Source: Mycolicibacterium neworleansense (GTDB taxonomy: Bacteria > Actinomycetota > Actinomycetes > Mycobacteriales > Mycobacteriaceae). Taken from it: DNA of 64,000 nt. This document shows positions 57,101-64,000 of this stretch, piece by piece. A program made the position numbers and the translations under genes. The notes beneath the pieces are model-generated. The model saw only the letters and a list, made by a program, of their open reading frames with translations. It made no database searches and was not told the DNA's origin. The stretch's first letter is position 1. Each line of letters starts with the position of its first letter. Location of the stretch: positions 186,001 to 250,000 of the forward strand of contig NZ_CWKH01000001.1 in NCBI RefSeq assembly GCF_001245615.1. The letters run 5' to 3'.

Positions 57101-58359
57101 GCCGATTTCTTGGTCGGCAGGTGTCGATCCTCGATCTGATCAGTGCCGATACCGCAGCGAACCTGGTGAACGACCTGTCGGTGAGCGACGGGTGGATGGA
57201 CAGCACCACCGCCGCGGAGATCGACCGTGATTTCACCGCACTGGCGACGCAGGACCGCCGCCCGGTGCCGGGCCCACGGCGATCATCGGGCAACCGGAGC
57301 GCTGAACCGATCCTGATCGTGGGCGCGTCCGGAATTCTGGGATGCGGGTTCGCGGAGGCGATCCTGGAGTTGACGCACTCCGGCGTGGCGCACCCGGATG
57401 TGGTGTTGGCCATGAGGTCAGCGCCGCCCGTCGACCGGGTCTGGACGGAGCTTCGGCACACGCCGGGTGTGCGCATCGAGCGCCTCGTCCCCGGGTTCAG
57501 TCCGGCCGAGTTGGGGGCGTTGATCCGGGAGACCGGGGCCGGCACCCTCGTCAACTGCATCGGCAACACCAAGGTGGTGGTCCCATACCGCGAACTCCGT
57601 TCAGCCAACGTGGAATTGGTGACCGCCATGGCTGAACAGTGCGCGGCTTCGGGTACCCGGTTGGTGCACCTGTCGACCTATGTCGTCAATGGAGATGTCA
57701 CCGCAGCAGAGGTGGTCGACCCGCGTCAGGCTCCATACCCGTACGCGGCCTCTAAGGCGCTCGCGGAATTGGCGGTGGACGGGGTGAGCGCAGAGCTCGA
57801 CTTCGCGATCGTGCGCTTACCCCGGGTCCTGGGGACGCCCGAACAGCTTCGTGGGTCCGCTGACATCCTGGCGTCGGTCGCCGACGCATGTCATGCACTG
57901 CAGGCCTATCCGGCGATTGAATTGACCGAAGAGGTGACGACCGGGCACGCGGCGGCAGGGAGCATTCTCGGCAGGTTGCCTGAGTTCGGCGGACCTGACG
58001 AGTTGGGCTGCGGGATCGATGTGATGCGCGGGCAGGCAGTCGTGTACCGGGAGTTGCTCGAAACCGTGGCCTCCGAAGAGGTCGACAGTCGCGAATGGAA
58101 GCGTCGGTTGGACGAAAGCGATTGGGCGAGGGCCAATCCGCGCCGCTGGTCGGTGATCGACGCTTGGATCGGATTGGGTGTGAAGCTCGGTGGACGCACC
58201 TATGCGGAGTACCTGGCCGCATACCCGGCTCTGCCGTTGGGCATCCACACCGTCGGTGAACTCGTGGCGACACCGCCGCCGGTGCAGGCACTGCTCGCCC
58301 AGGGATGTTCGGGAACTCGACGCGGTTGTCCGACGACCAATCAACGAGACACCACATGA
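54127..58359 (+). CDS. nrp: Single-module NRPS with terminal reductase (C-A-PCP-R), isonitrile lipopeptide synthetase
   Basis: 1410 residues from GTG 54127. Condensation domain (about 10-430) with intact AHHILLDGG near 135. Adenylation domain (about 450-925) with TSGSTGEPK near 598, YGPTETTVV near 742, ATADRVTMDG, GRKDALVKISGKRVD and PRKPNGKID. Carrier domain with the serine in GEGIGSLDLV near 980. C-terminal thioester reductase with LIVGASGILGCGFAEAIL near 1063 and YAASKALAELAVDG near 1207, giving an aldehyde or alcohol product. M. tuberculosis Nrp is about 2500 residues with two modules; this one has a single module, as in the Streptomyces ScoA type. The amino acid cannot be called safely (lysine or ornithine by analogy). 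Confidence 0.93.
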   Translation: MSLSEDPHAQRIPLSRSQQNIYNGVVQDHDPLLYLIGRRYRFQPTPQLEFLAALRKTIFANPVQLCVLVAPSDPDEYPGLELRLDVDDIVHVRGDHDSESLTCEWESGIFAKPLARFTVHLDDAGMVCGLDAQAHHILLDGGAIGIVEAHLGRFLAGDGLADIDCVRQGLCGVAGAHRREAIQIDESFERLTSVVRRELSAAAEEGRHGHAAADAVVTAARGNLVESDVITGEDYDQILDLADRENVPLNVLVAAAATAVDASIRHSTECLLVHAVDNRFGHPDLDVATCLVNSIAQPVRFSPHASVMDVVRAVDRGYVRAGRRRWLREEHYRRMYLAINRTTSVETLALNFLREPCAPELSPFLSDAPVTSDIGPIEGMTVAAVLDEQRRALTLNIWNRADVSQNGAGLARRVAAALRSMTTMWDSPIAMTVGEWCAIAGDGAPRSVTENPGPEDPEPEGSVASAWFLYRPESVAECRRRRPHVDAWIAALLEINVAPGDVVVFTDDDTDKTIDLLIACHLAGCGYSVCDDSDQVVGRAERISRYGNGISAHIIDVEGAAIAPILGGERRRLVEARVEQTADDPDLATRTAYVMPTSGSTGEPKLVHVSHGSLATFCAAVTRAYGWGPDDTILQCAPLTSDISVEEVFGAAAGGATLIRSGAVKAGDLQALTRDLMACKATVVDLPTALWQLCCEDVDTMAGIGRSQVRQIVIGGEAVRPGAVDKWVNTAAAENISLVSSYGPTETTVVVTYLPIVDRGRVVEHDARLRLGRPLVPNSVVIAFGEVVVVGDMVTEGYLGVDSSSFGWVTTADGRRQRAFATADRVTMDGAGYPRFAGRKDALVKISGKRVDTAVITSRIAADPVVIDVAVELHNGGLGVWFETLRTRGGDEDPAMAARISNVLVDSRVPSFVISGVVSIPRKPNGKIDIARLPTSPGSGPHGRVDPEAGERAAGLARMWSAHLGRSITPGASLLGEGIGSLDLVRILPDTRRFLGRQVSILDLISADTAANLVNDLSVSDGWMDSTTAAEIDRDFTALATQDRRPVPGPRRSSGNRSAEPILIVGASGILGCGFAEAILELTHSGVAHPDVVLAMRSAPPVDRVWTELRHTPGVRIERLVPGFSPAELGALIRETGAGTLVNCIGNTKVVVPYRELRSANVELVTAMAEQCAASGTRLVHLSTYVVNGDVTAAEVVDPRQAPYPYAASKALAELAVDGVSAELDFAIVRLPRVLGTPEQLRGSADILASVADACHALQAYPAIELTEEVTTGHAAAGSILGRLPEFGGPDELGCGIDVMRGQAVVYRELLETVASEEVDSREWKRRLDESDWARANPRRWSVIDAWIGLGVKLGGRTYAEYLAAYPALPLGIHTVGELVATPPPVQALLAQGCSGTRRGCPTTNQRDTT

Positions 58360-58368
58360 CAGTGAGGG

Positions 58369-58725
58369 ATGGCAGTGACAGACGTAGCCGCACACAGTGC
58401 CGAGGCACCAGGCACCCGACAGATCCGCCTCGACGTGACGGGCATGTCCTGCGGTGCGTGCTCACGCCGGCTGGAGAAGGCGCTGAATGCGATCGAGGGA
58501 GTGGACGCCTCGGTCGACATCTCCACCAAGATCGCCACCGTCGATGCCCGTCACGACATCAGTGTCGCCGACCTCTGTGAGGCGGTTGAACAGGCCGGAT
58601 ACCGCGCCGAAGAGCGCATCGCCGGTAACGACGACTCGTGTTCGCCGGACGCGCCGGCCCAGAAAAGTCCCTCGATGGTGGCCAGGGCCATCCGCTGGGT
58701 GACCGTCGGGCACATGGGCGGCTGA
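58369..58725 (+). CDS. Stand-alone heavy-metal-associated (HMA) domain protein, copper-chaperone-like
   Basis: 118 residues starting 9 bases after nrp, so probably in the same transcript. Residues 15-85 are an HMA ferredoxin-like domain with the metal site GMSCGAC (Cys28, Cys31). The tail has one more cysteine (DDSCSPD) and a short hydrophobic/basic segment (VARAIRWVTVGHMGG). Such domains pass Cu(I) (less often Zn) to P-type ATPases; the HMA domain of the nearby CtpB is very similar ([11 protein letters not shown] in both), which suggests direct hand-over. Confidence 0.88.
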   Translation: MAVTDVAAHSAEAPGTRQIRLDVTGMSCGACSRRLEKALNAIEGVDASVDISTKIATVDARHDISVADLCEAVEQAGYRAEERIAGNDDSCSPDAPAQKSPSMVARAIRWVTVGHMGG

Positions 58726-58734
58726 ATTTCTGCC

Positions 58735-58761
58735 GGGAACTGTCGGCGTGGCGCGAACGAC
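58735..58761 (+). promoter_or_regulatory. Candidate SigC-type promoter, PepSY gene
   Basis: GGGAACT (58735-58741), 14 bases, AACGAC (58756-58761), 36 bases before the PepSY ATG. The downstream TATCG also matches the ctpB site at identical spacing. Confidence 0.65.
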
Positions 58762-58797
58762 CACTTCTATCGAGGACCGTTCGACCGCTGAGGAGCC

Positions 58798-60210
58798 ATG
58801 GGCGAGAACCCGTCGACATCCACCGATGAGACACCGACGCCGGAGGCGCCGACCTCGCCACCGGTGGGGACAGCGCCCTACCGCGCGTTCCTGCTGCGCC
58901 TGCACTTCTATGCGGGGATCTTCGTCGGGCCGTTCCTGCTGATCGCCGCGGTCAGCGGCGGGCTCTACGCCATCGCGCCCACCATCGAGCAGTTCGTCTA
59001 CCGCGACCAGCTTCAAACGAACAGCAGCGGCGACATGCTGCCGGTGGCCGAACAGGTCCGGGCCGCCCAGGCGCAGCGACCCGAGTTGACGGTCACCGCA
59101 GTGCGCCCGGCGTCCGGGCCCGGTGAGACCACGCGGGTCATGTTCGATGATCCGTCGCTGGGTGAGTCCGAGCGTCATGCTGTGTTCATCGACCCGGTGA
59201 CCACCGTCTCGCGGGGAGAGCTCACGGTCTACGGCAGCAGCGGTGCGCTGCCGCTGAGGACTTGGATCGATCAGTTGCACCGCAGCCTGCACCTCGGGGA
59301 ACCGGGTCGTCTGTACAGCGAACTGGCGGCCTCGTGGCTTTGGCTGATCGCGCTGGCCGGGATGTTCCTGTGGTGGAACAGATATCGGGGCACTCCGCGG
59401 CCCGGCGACCCGAAGCCCAGACTGCTGACGCTCGACCGCACCGCCCGGGGGAGGACGCGGACACTGAACTGGCATGGGGCGGTGGGGGTCTGGATCGCGG
59501 TCGGATTGCTGTTCCTGTCGGCGACGGGACTGACCTGGTCACGGTTCGCCGGCGACAACGTCACCGCGCTGCGGGCGGCGTTGTCGTGGACAACCCCGAC
59601 CGTGTCGACGGCGATCGACGGCGCCCCGGCAGCAGCTCACCAGCACGGTGAACCGTTGGTCGGTGACATCGACCGGGTACTGAAGGCAGCCCGTCAGGCG
59701 GGTGTCGGCGGCGACGTCGAGGTCGGCATCCCCTCGAACTCACACACCGCGTTCACCGTGGCGCAGATCCGGCAGCCGTGGGTGATGTCGAACAACACGG
59801 TCGCCGTCGACGCAGCTTCCGCGACGGTGACCGACACATCGTGGTTCGCCGACTGGCCACTGGCGGCCAAGCTCTCCGCCTGGGGCATTCAGCTGCACAT
59901 GGGGCTGCTGTTCGGGATCGCCAACCAGCTCGTGCTGCTGGGCCTGGCACTCGCGTTGGTCGCCGTGATCGTGCGCGGTTACCTGTTGTGGTGGCAGCGA
60001 CGCCCCACCGCCGGCGGCCGGCCGGTGGGTCCTGCGCCGCGGCGCGGTGTGCTCACCGGACTACCGCCAGGGGCAGCGGTGGCCGTGGTCCTCGCGGTCG
60101 CCGCGGTCGGCTGGTTCATCCCGCTGTTGGGGGTCAGCCTGGTCGTGTTCGTAGCGGTGGACGTCGCGGTGGGATGGCGACAGCACCGCAGGCAGGGGCG
60201 GGGGCGCTAG
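58798..60210 (+). CDS. PepSY-TM membrane protein (possible metallophore reductase)
   Basis: 470 residues from ATG 58798 (GAGGAG upstream). The architecture is that of PepSY-associated TM proteins: helix 1 [26 protein letters not shown]; a large outer domain with the [26 protein letters not shown] motif; helices 2 and 3 ([42 protein letters not shown]); a second PepSY region; and helix 4 after QLHMGLLFG. Repeated His in or near helices could bind haem. Some relatives (FoxB type) reduce ferri-siderophores at the inner membrane, so reduction of a metal-isonitrile complex is a reasonable guess. Its stop overlaps the convergent sigC stop. Confidence 0.88.
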   Translation: MGENPSTSTDETPTPEAPTSPPVGTAPYRAFLLRLHFYAGIFVGPFLLIAAVSGGLYAIAPTIEQFVYRDQLQTNSSGDMLPVAEQVRAAQAQRPELTVTAVRPASGPGETTRVMFDDPSLGESERHAVFIDPVTTVSRGELTVYGSSGALPLRTWIDQLHRSLHLGEPGRLYSELAASWLWLIALAGMFLWWNRYRGTPRPGDPKPRLLTLDRTARGRTRTLNWHGAVGVWIAVGLLFLSATGLTWSRFAGDNVTALRAALSWTTPTVSTAIDGAPAAAHQHGEPLVGDIDRVLKAARQAGVGGDVEVGIPSNSHTAFTVAQIRQPWVMSNNTVAVDAASATVTDTSWFADWPLAAKLSAWGIQLHMGLLFGIANQLVLLGLALALVAVIVRGYLLWWQRRPTAGGRPVGPAPRRGVLTGLPPGAAVAVVLAVAAVGWFIPLLGVSLVVFVAVDVAVGWRQHRRQGRGR

Positions 60211-60767
60211 CCGGTCAGATCGTCGCGTTCGGCGGCCGCGATCAGATCTTCGCGAGCGCGGGCCACGCGGGACCGAATGGTGCCGACCGGGCAGCCGCAC
60301 ACCTCGGCGGCTTCGGCATAGGACAACCCGAGCACCTGGGTCAGCAGCAGAGCGTGCCGGCGGTCGGGATCCAGGCCGTCCAGCAAGAGCCGGATCTCCA
60401 CCATCTTCTCGAACCCCCCGACGGGGCGGTAGCTTTCGAGCACCTGCTCGACGTCCACGCCGTGCTGGGTGCGCGGCCGGCTCTGCTTGTGCCGAATCTG
60501 GTCGACGACCACCCGCCGCGCGATCGACAGCAGCCAGGTGCGGGCAGACGACCGGCCACTGAACCGGGGGAGCGCGGTGATGGCGCGCATGAAGGTCTCT
60601 TGGGTCAGGTCGTCGGCCGACCCGGAATCCCCCAGATAGGCCACGGTTCGCCAGACGTCGGTCTGGGTGGCCCGGATGAATTGCTCGAGCGCGGCCGAAT
60701 CACCGCGGCCGGCGGCGAAGGCCAGCCGCGTAACGTGGTCCTCGCCGCGTTCGGTAGTCACGGTCAT
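60207..60767 (-). CDS. sigC: ECF RNA polymerase sigma factor SigC
   Basis: 186 residues from ATG 60767; GTG 60773 is an alternative. Region 2 is [42 protein letters not shown], followed by [21 protein letters not shown]. Region 4 is [36 protein letters not shown]. The sequence and the DDLTG ending match M. tuberculosis SigC. No anti-sigma gene is adjacent. In M. tuberculosis SigC has been tied to the nrp operon and ctpB under copper limitation. Here it sits between them and the PepSY gene, divergent from ctpB. Confidence 0.92.
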   Translation of the reverse strand: MTVTTERGEDHVTRLAFAAGRGDSAALEQFIRATQTDVWRTVAYLGDSGSADDLTQETFMRAITALPRFSGRSSARTWLLSIARRVVVDQIRHKQSRPRTQHGVDVEQVLESYRPVGGFEKMVEIRLLLDGLDPDRRHALLLTQVLGLSYAEAAEVCGCPVGTIRSRVARAREDLIAAAERDDLTG

Positions 60768-60788
60768 CGACACTATTCGATCCCGCCC

Positions 60789-60815
60789 GGGAACTCGGCA
60801 GCGGCCCGGAACGAC
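60789..60815 (+). promoter_or_regulatory. Candidate SigC-type promoter, ctpB
   Basis: GGGAACT (60789-60795), 14 bases, AACGAC (60810-60815), in the sigC-ctpB divergent gap. It lies 11 bases before an in-frame ATG (60827) and 56 bases before the GTG at 60872. Confidence 0.65.
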
Positions 60816-60871
60816 TATCTATATCGGTGATGTACGCCACCGAGCTGGTGGCTGATCTATTGGGAGTGGTC

Positions 60872-63178
60872 GTGACGACAGCAACTGTCCCCGGCGAGGA
60901 CGTGACCCAGCGCATAGCGCTGGACGTCACCGGAATGTCGTGCGGGGCCTGTGCTGCCCGCGTGGAGAACAAACTCAACAAGGTCGACGGGGTGCGGGCG
61001 TCAGTGAACTTCGCCACACGCGTCGCCACGGTCGAGGCTGCCCCCGAGGTCGGTGTCGAACAATTGTGTGCGGTCATCGAGCGAGCCGGTTACCAGGCGG
61101 CCCCCCGGGTCGAGCGATCCACCACCGACGTCGACCCGGACGCCGACCATGCGCGCAGCCTGCTCCTGCGGCTCGCCATCGCCGCCGTGTTGTTCATCCC
61201 GCTGGCCGATCTCTCGGTGATGTTTGCCGTGGTGCCCGACACCCGATTCGCCGGGTGGCAGTGGGTGCTCACGGCGTTGGCGGCACCGATCGTGACGTGG
61301 GCCGCATGGCCGTTCCACCGCGCAGCGCTTCGCAACGCGCGGCGCGGAACCTCCACCATGGAGACCTTGATCTCCATCGGCGTCACCGCCGCCACGGTGT
61401 GGTCGATGTACACGATCTTCTTCGATCACCAGACCTATCACGCCGCGGGCGTCTGGCAGGCCCTGCTCGGCAGCGACGCCATCTATCTGGAGGTCGCCGC
61501 GGGGGTGACGGTTTTCGTGCTCGCGGGCCGCTATTTCGAGGCCAGGGCACGCTCGCGGGCCGGGGGAGCGCTGCGGGCGCTGGCCGCGCTCGGCGCCAAG
61601 ACGGTGACGGTGCTGCTGGCCGACGGCGGCGAACTCGTATTGCCCGCCGACGAGCTCAAAGAAGGACAGCGATTCGTCGTCCGGCCCGGTGAGGCCATCA
61701 CGGCTGACGGCCTGGTGGTGTCCGGCGCGGCCGCCGTCGACGTCAGCGCCATGACCGGGGAGTCGAAACCGGTACAGACGCAACAAGGTTCGAGCGTCGT
61801 CGGCGGCACTGTCGTACTCGACGGGCGGTTGATCGTCGAAGCCGCCGCGGTGGGGCCGGACACCAGGTTTGCCGGGATGGTCCGGCTCGTGGAGCAGGCG
61901 CAGGCCCAGAAGGCCGACGCGCAGAGACTGGCCGATCGCATCGCCTCGGTGTTCGTGCCGTGTGTGCTGGTGATCGCGGCGGCCACCGCCTTCGGCTGGC
62001 TGTTGGCCGACGGCGATGTCAACCGAGCGGTATCGGCCGCCCTGGCGGTGCTGGTGATCGCCTGCCCGTGCGCCCTGGGGCTGGCCACGCCGACGGCGAT
62101 GATGGTGGCCTCGGGCCGGGGAGCCCAGCTGGGCATATTCCTCAAGGGACATCGCGCCCTGGAGGCGATCCGTGCGGTCGATACCGTCGTGTTCGACAAG
62201 ACCGGCACCCTGACCACGGGGCAACCTCAGGTCATCACCGTCACCGTGGCCGAGGGATGGACCGAGGATGGGGTCCTCGGGCATGCGGCCGCCGTCGAGT
62301 CGGCCTCCGAACATCCGGTGGCGCATGCCATCGTGACGGCTCGCGCCGGTCGCGAGATCGCCGAGGTCCAGGAGTTCCAGGCATTCGCCGGCCACGGTGT
62401 GGCCGGCTCGGTGGACGGGGCGGCCGTGGTGGTCGGGCGTCCGGCTTGGGTGACCCGCGACCGGGTGGTATCGGCCAACCTCGCGGCTGCCCGCAAGGCG
62501 GGCGAATCCGCCGGTCAGACCGTGGTATTCGTCGCGTGCGGTGACACCGTGTGCGGTGCCATCTGCATCGCCGATGCCGTCAAGGAGTCGGCGGCGGGTG
62601 CGGTCGAGCAGCTGCACACCCAGGGCATGAAAACGATGCTGTTGACCGGAGACAACGCCGCGACGGCCGCCGCGATAGGGGCGGCCGTGGGAATCGACGA
62701 TGTGGTCGCCGAGGTACTGCCCGAGGACAAGGTCGGCGCGATCGAGAAACTGCGCGAGCAGGGCCGGGTGGTGGCCATGGTCGGCGACGGGATCAACGAT
62801 GGTCCCGCGTTGGCCTGTGCTGATCTGGGCCTGGCCATCGGCCGAGGGACCGATGTGGCCATAGGCGCCGCTGACATCATCCTCGTCCGCGACAACCTCG
62901 ATTCGGTCCCGCAGGCGCTGGGCCTGGCCAGGGCGACGATGCGGACCATCAGGGTCAACATGATCTGGGCCTTCGGGTACAACGTCGCTGCGATTCCGAT
63001 CGCCGCGGCCGGCCTGCTGAATCCGCTGATCGCGGGCGCGGCGATGGCGGTGTCGTCGTTCCTGGTGGTGTCGAACAGCCTGCGGCTGCGCAATTACGGC
63101 AAGGTCCAAGCGAATTCGTTGCGGGATTCGGACGTTCAACCGCCGGCGCCGGCCGGCGCCGCGCGCATGTCCGGCTGA
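60872..63178 (+). CDS. ctpB: P1B-type copper-transporting ATPase CtpB
   Basis: 768 residues from GTG 60872 (GGGAG 5 bases upstream); ATG 60827 would add 15 residues. N-terminal HMA domain with GMSCGAC (Cys24, Cys27), eight helices, actuator TGES, the ion site CPC at 398-400, phosphorylation motif DKTGT (Asp442), ATP-binding [10 protein letters not shown] (HP motif) and [10 protein letters not shown]. The C-terminal block [30 protein letters not shown] is that of the CtpA/CtpB group. CPC plus a CxxC HMA means Cu(I). It may load copper into exported cuproproteins and not detoxify, in keeping with a locus for copper supply. Confidence 0.93.
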   Translation: MTTATVPGEDVTQRIALDVTGMSCGACAARVENKLNKVDGVRASVNFATRVATVEAAPEVGVEQLCAVIERAGYQAAPRVERSTTDVDPDADHARSLLLRLAIAAVLFIPLADLSVMFAVVPDTRFAGWQWVLTALAAPIVTWAAWPFHRAALRNARRGTSTMETLISIGVTAATVWSMYTIFFDHQTYHAAGVWQALLGSDAIYLEVAAGVTVFVLAGRYFEARARSRAGGALRALAALGAKTVTVLLADGGELVLPADELKEGQRFVVRPGEAITADGLVVSGAAAVDVSAMTGESKPVQTQQGSSVVGGTVVLDGRLIVEAAAVGPDTRFAGMVRLVEQAQAQKADAQRLADRIASVFVPCVLVIAAATAFGWLLADGDVNRAVSAALAVLVIACPCALGLATPTAMMVASGRGAQLGIFLKGHRALEAIRAVDTVVFDKTGTLTTGQPQVITVTVAEGWTEDGVLGHAAAVESASEHPVAHAIVTARAGREIAEVQEFQAFAGHGVAGSVDGAAVVVGRPAWVTRDRVVSANLAAARKAGESAGQTVVFVACGDTVCGAICIADAVKESAAGAVEQLHTQGMKTMLLTGDNAATAAAIGAAVGIDDVVAEVLPEDKVGAIEKLREQGRVVAMVGDGINDGPALACADLGLAIGRGTDVAIGAADIILVRDNLDSVPQALGLARATMRTIRVNMIWAFGYNVAAIPIAAAGLLNPLIAGAAMAVSSFLVVSNSLRLRNYGKVQANSLRDSDVQPPAPAGAARMSG

Positions 63179-63627
63179 GACGAGTCCAGCGGGACCAGGC
63201 AGATACCCAACCAGGTCGCGGTCAACGCCGCAGCGCTCAGGGTGCCCACTGCCGCCGGAACCCAGGAGGCGGTGTGGGCGGTGTGATGCCACCAGAATGC
63301 GCCCGCACCGTCAACACTGGCCAGCGCCGACGCGCATGTCGCAAGACAGCACCACCGAAATCGGCGTCGCACCAGAGCGAAAGCCGACACCGAAGCCGCG
63401 AGAGTGAACAGGGCGGTCGCCACCAGCGATATCCAGTGACCGTTGCGCGTTGCGCCGGCGGGTACTTCGCCGGTGGCCTGCAAGACCACGGCTGTCGCCG
63501 CCAAGCCGGTGGCAAGTGCCGCCACGACTCGGGCCCGCGCGGTGCTGATCCACACGTCCTCGAACACCCGGCGCTCGATGGCCCGCAACTCGGATTCGAC
63601 CGTGGCTGCGATATCCCTTGATGTCAC
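63136..63627 (-). CDS. Small membrane protein, unknown function
   Basis: 163 residues from GTG 63627. A charged helical N-terminus ([25 protein letters not shown]) is followed by about four hydrophobic segments ([83 protein letters not shown]). The start overlaps the WhiB stop (GTGA), so it is translationally coupled. The last 43 bases overlap the 3' end of ctpB on the other strand. The coupling is the main evidence that it is real. Confidence 0.7.
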   Translation of the reverse strand: MTSRDIAATVESELRAIERRVFEDVWISTARARVVAALATGLAATAVVLQATGEVPAGATRNGHWISLVATALFTLAASVSAFALVRRRFRWCCLATCASALASVDGAGAFWWHHTAHTASWVPAAVGTLSAAALTATWLGICLVPLDSSQPDMRAAPAGAGG

Positions 63628-63932
63628 CGAGATACCCCGCTCATCAATGTATTCGACGGTCCGGAGGCGAGCAGCGCATTGCGTTCGCTGGGCGTCAGAC
63701 CACCCCAGATACCGTGCTGTTCGGCAGCGGCGAGTGCATGGTCACGACATGCCGAGAGGACGGGGCAATCTTCGCACAGCTGCTTGGCCCGCTGAATTCT
63801 GCGGGCCCGGGTGGGCCGGTCTTCGCCATCTGCGCCGAAGAACATCGCCTGGTCGAAATTTCGGCACCTGCCGAGCTGCTGCCAGTCCCACAGCTCGACG
63901 CGGGGCACGGGCAACTGGTGTGACTGGTGCAT
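63624..63932 (-). CDS. WhiB-family iron-sulfur regulator
   Basis: 102 residues from ATG 63932 (AGAGG about 10 bases upstream; GTG 63941 is an alternative). It carries the four-cysteine signature: GRCRNF, then CEDCPVLSAC, for a 4Fe-4S cluster. The beta-turn GIWGGLTPSER and a short basic/polar tail follow. WhiB proteins bind the housekeeping sigma factor and sense redox or NO. The subgroup cannot be assigned from memory. It is coupled to the small membrane protein gene. Confidence 0.88.
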   Translation of the reverse strand: MHQSHQLPVPRVELWDWQQLGRCRNFDQAMFFGADGEDRPTRARRIQRAKQLCEDCPVLSACRDHALAAAEQHGIWGGLTPSERNALLASGPSNTLMSGVSR

Positions 63933-64000
63933 GCGCAGCACATCCTCTACGTCTCGTCGTTCTGCCGATCGGCGACCTGGGGGATCGACGGATGGTGGTG

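Overview
The window reads as chromosomal DNA of a mycobacterium, most likely a fast-growing one (Mycolicibacterium type). Evidence: a giant single-chain FAS-I next to acpS, two PPE proteins, an MspA-type porin, LdtB, CmrA, many Pro/Ala-rich exported proteins, high G+C, and GTG/TTG starts with frequent ATGA/GTGA overlaps. From fas to bkdC the gene order follows the M. tuberculosis Rv2524c-Rv2495c block. No insertion sequence, phage gene or CRISPR array was seen. Ortholog names come from memory of M. tuberculosis proteins, not from a search.

Layout. 1-1359: an MFS transporter cut by the window edge and a divergent MerR regulator. 1360-14885: a long fas leader with repeated GTTACC-type boxes, then fas, acpS, an M20 peptidase, a cation/calcium exchanger, bcp and a DUF3618 protein. 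14886-22020: a 1 kb gene-free stretch, tRNA-Lys, ldtB, small stress-type enzymes, and a PPE gene with a His/Asp tract behind a probable Zur box, ending at tRNA-His. 22029-29372: orn, a HerA/DUF853 ATPase, cmrA, an MFS protein, a Pro-rich membrane protein and an S9 peptidase. 29369-39654: an AccR-like TetR gene, a double operator, and a leucine/branched-chain catabolic block (accD1-accA1-fadE19-maoC-citE, then bkdABC). 39658-45517: an enoyl-CoA hydratase and a cell-envelope cluster (LspA paralog, small secreted proteins, MspA-like porin, lipoprotein). 45560-48198: cobalamin riboswitch and metE.

48360-63178 is the most interesting part. A PPE gene heads an isonitrile lipopeptide (INLP/kupyaphore-type) cluster: Fe(II)/2-oxoglutarate isonitrile synthase, FcoT-like thioesterase, FadD10-like acyl-AMP ligase, ACP and a single-module C-A-PCP-R synthetase. 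It runs straight into a stand-alone HMA copper-chaperone-like gene, a PepSY-TM protein (a family that includes siderophore reductases), sigC, and the P-type ATPase gene ctpB. Four intergenic sites in this block share one geometry, GGAACT-N14-NNCGAC. They lie ahead of the PPE gene, the isonitrile synthase, the PepSY gene and ctpB. I read this as a one-locus metallophore regulon, probably for copper (zinc possible), driven by SigC.

The Zur-box PPE at 20361 and the SigC-type PPE at 49325 are paralogs. Two related PPE proteins in this window therefore appear tied to transition-metal supply under different regulators. The right end holds a small membrane protein and a WhiB-family regulator on the minus strand.
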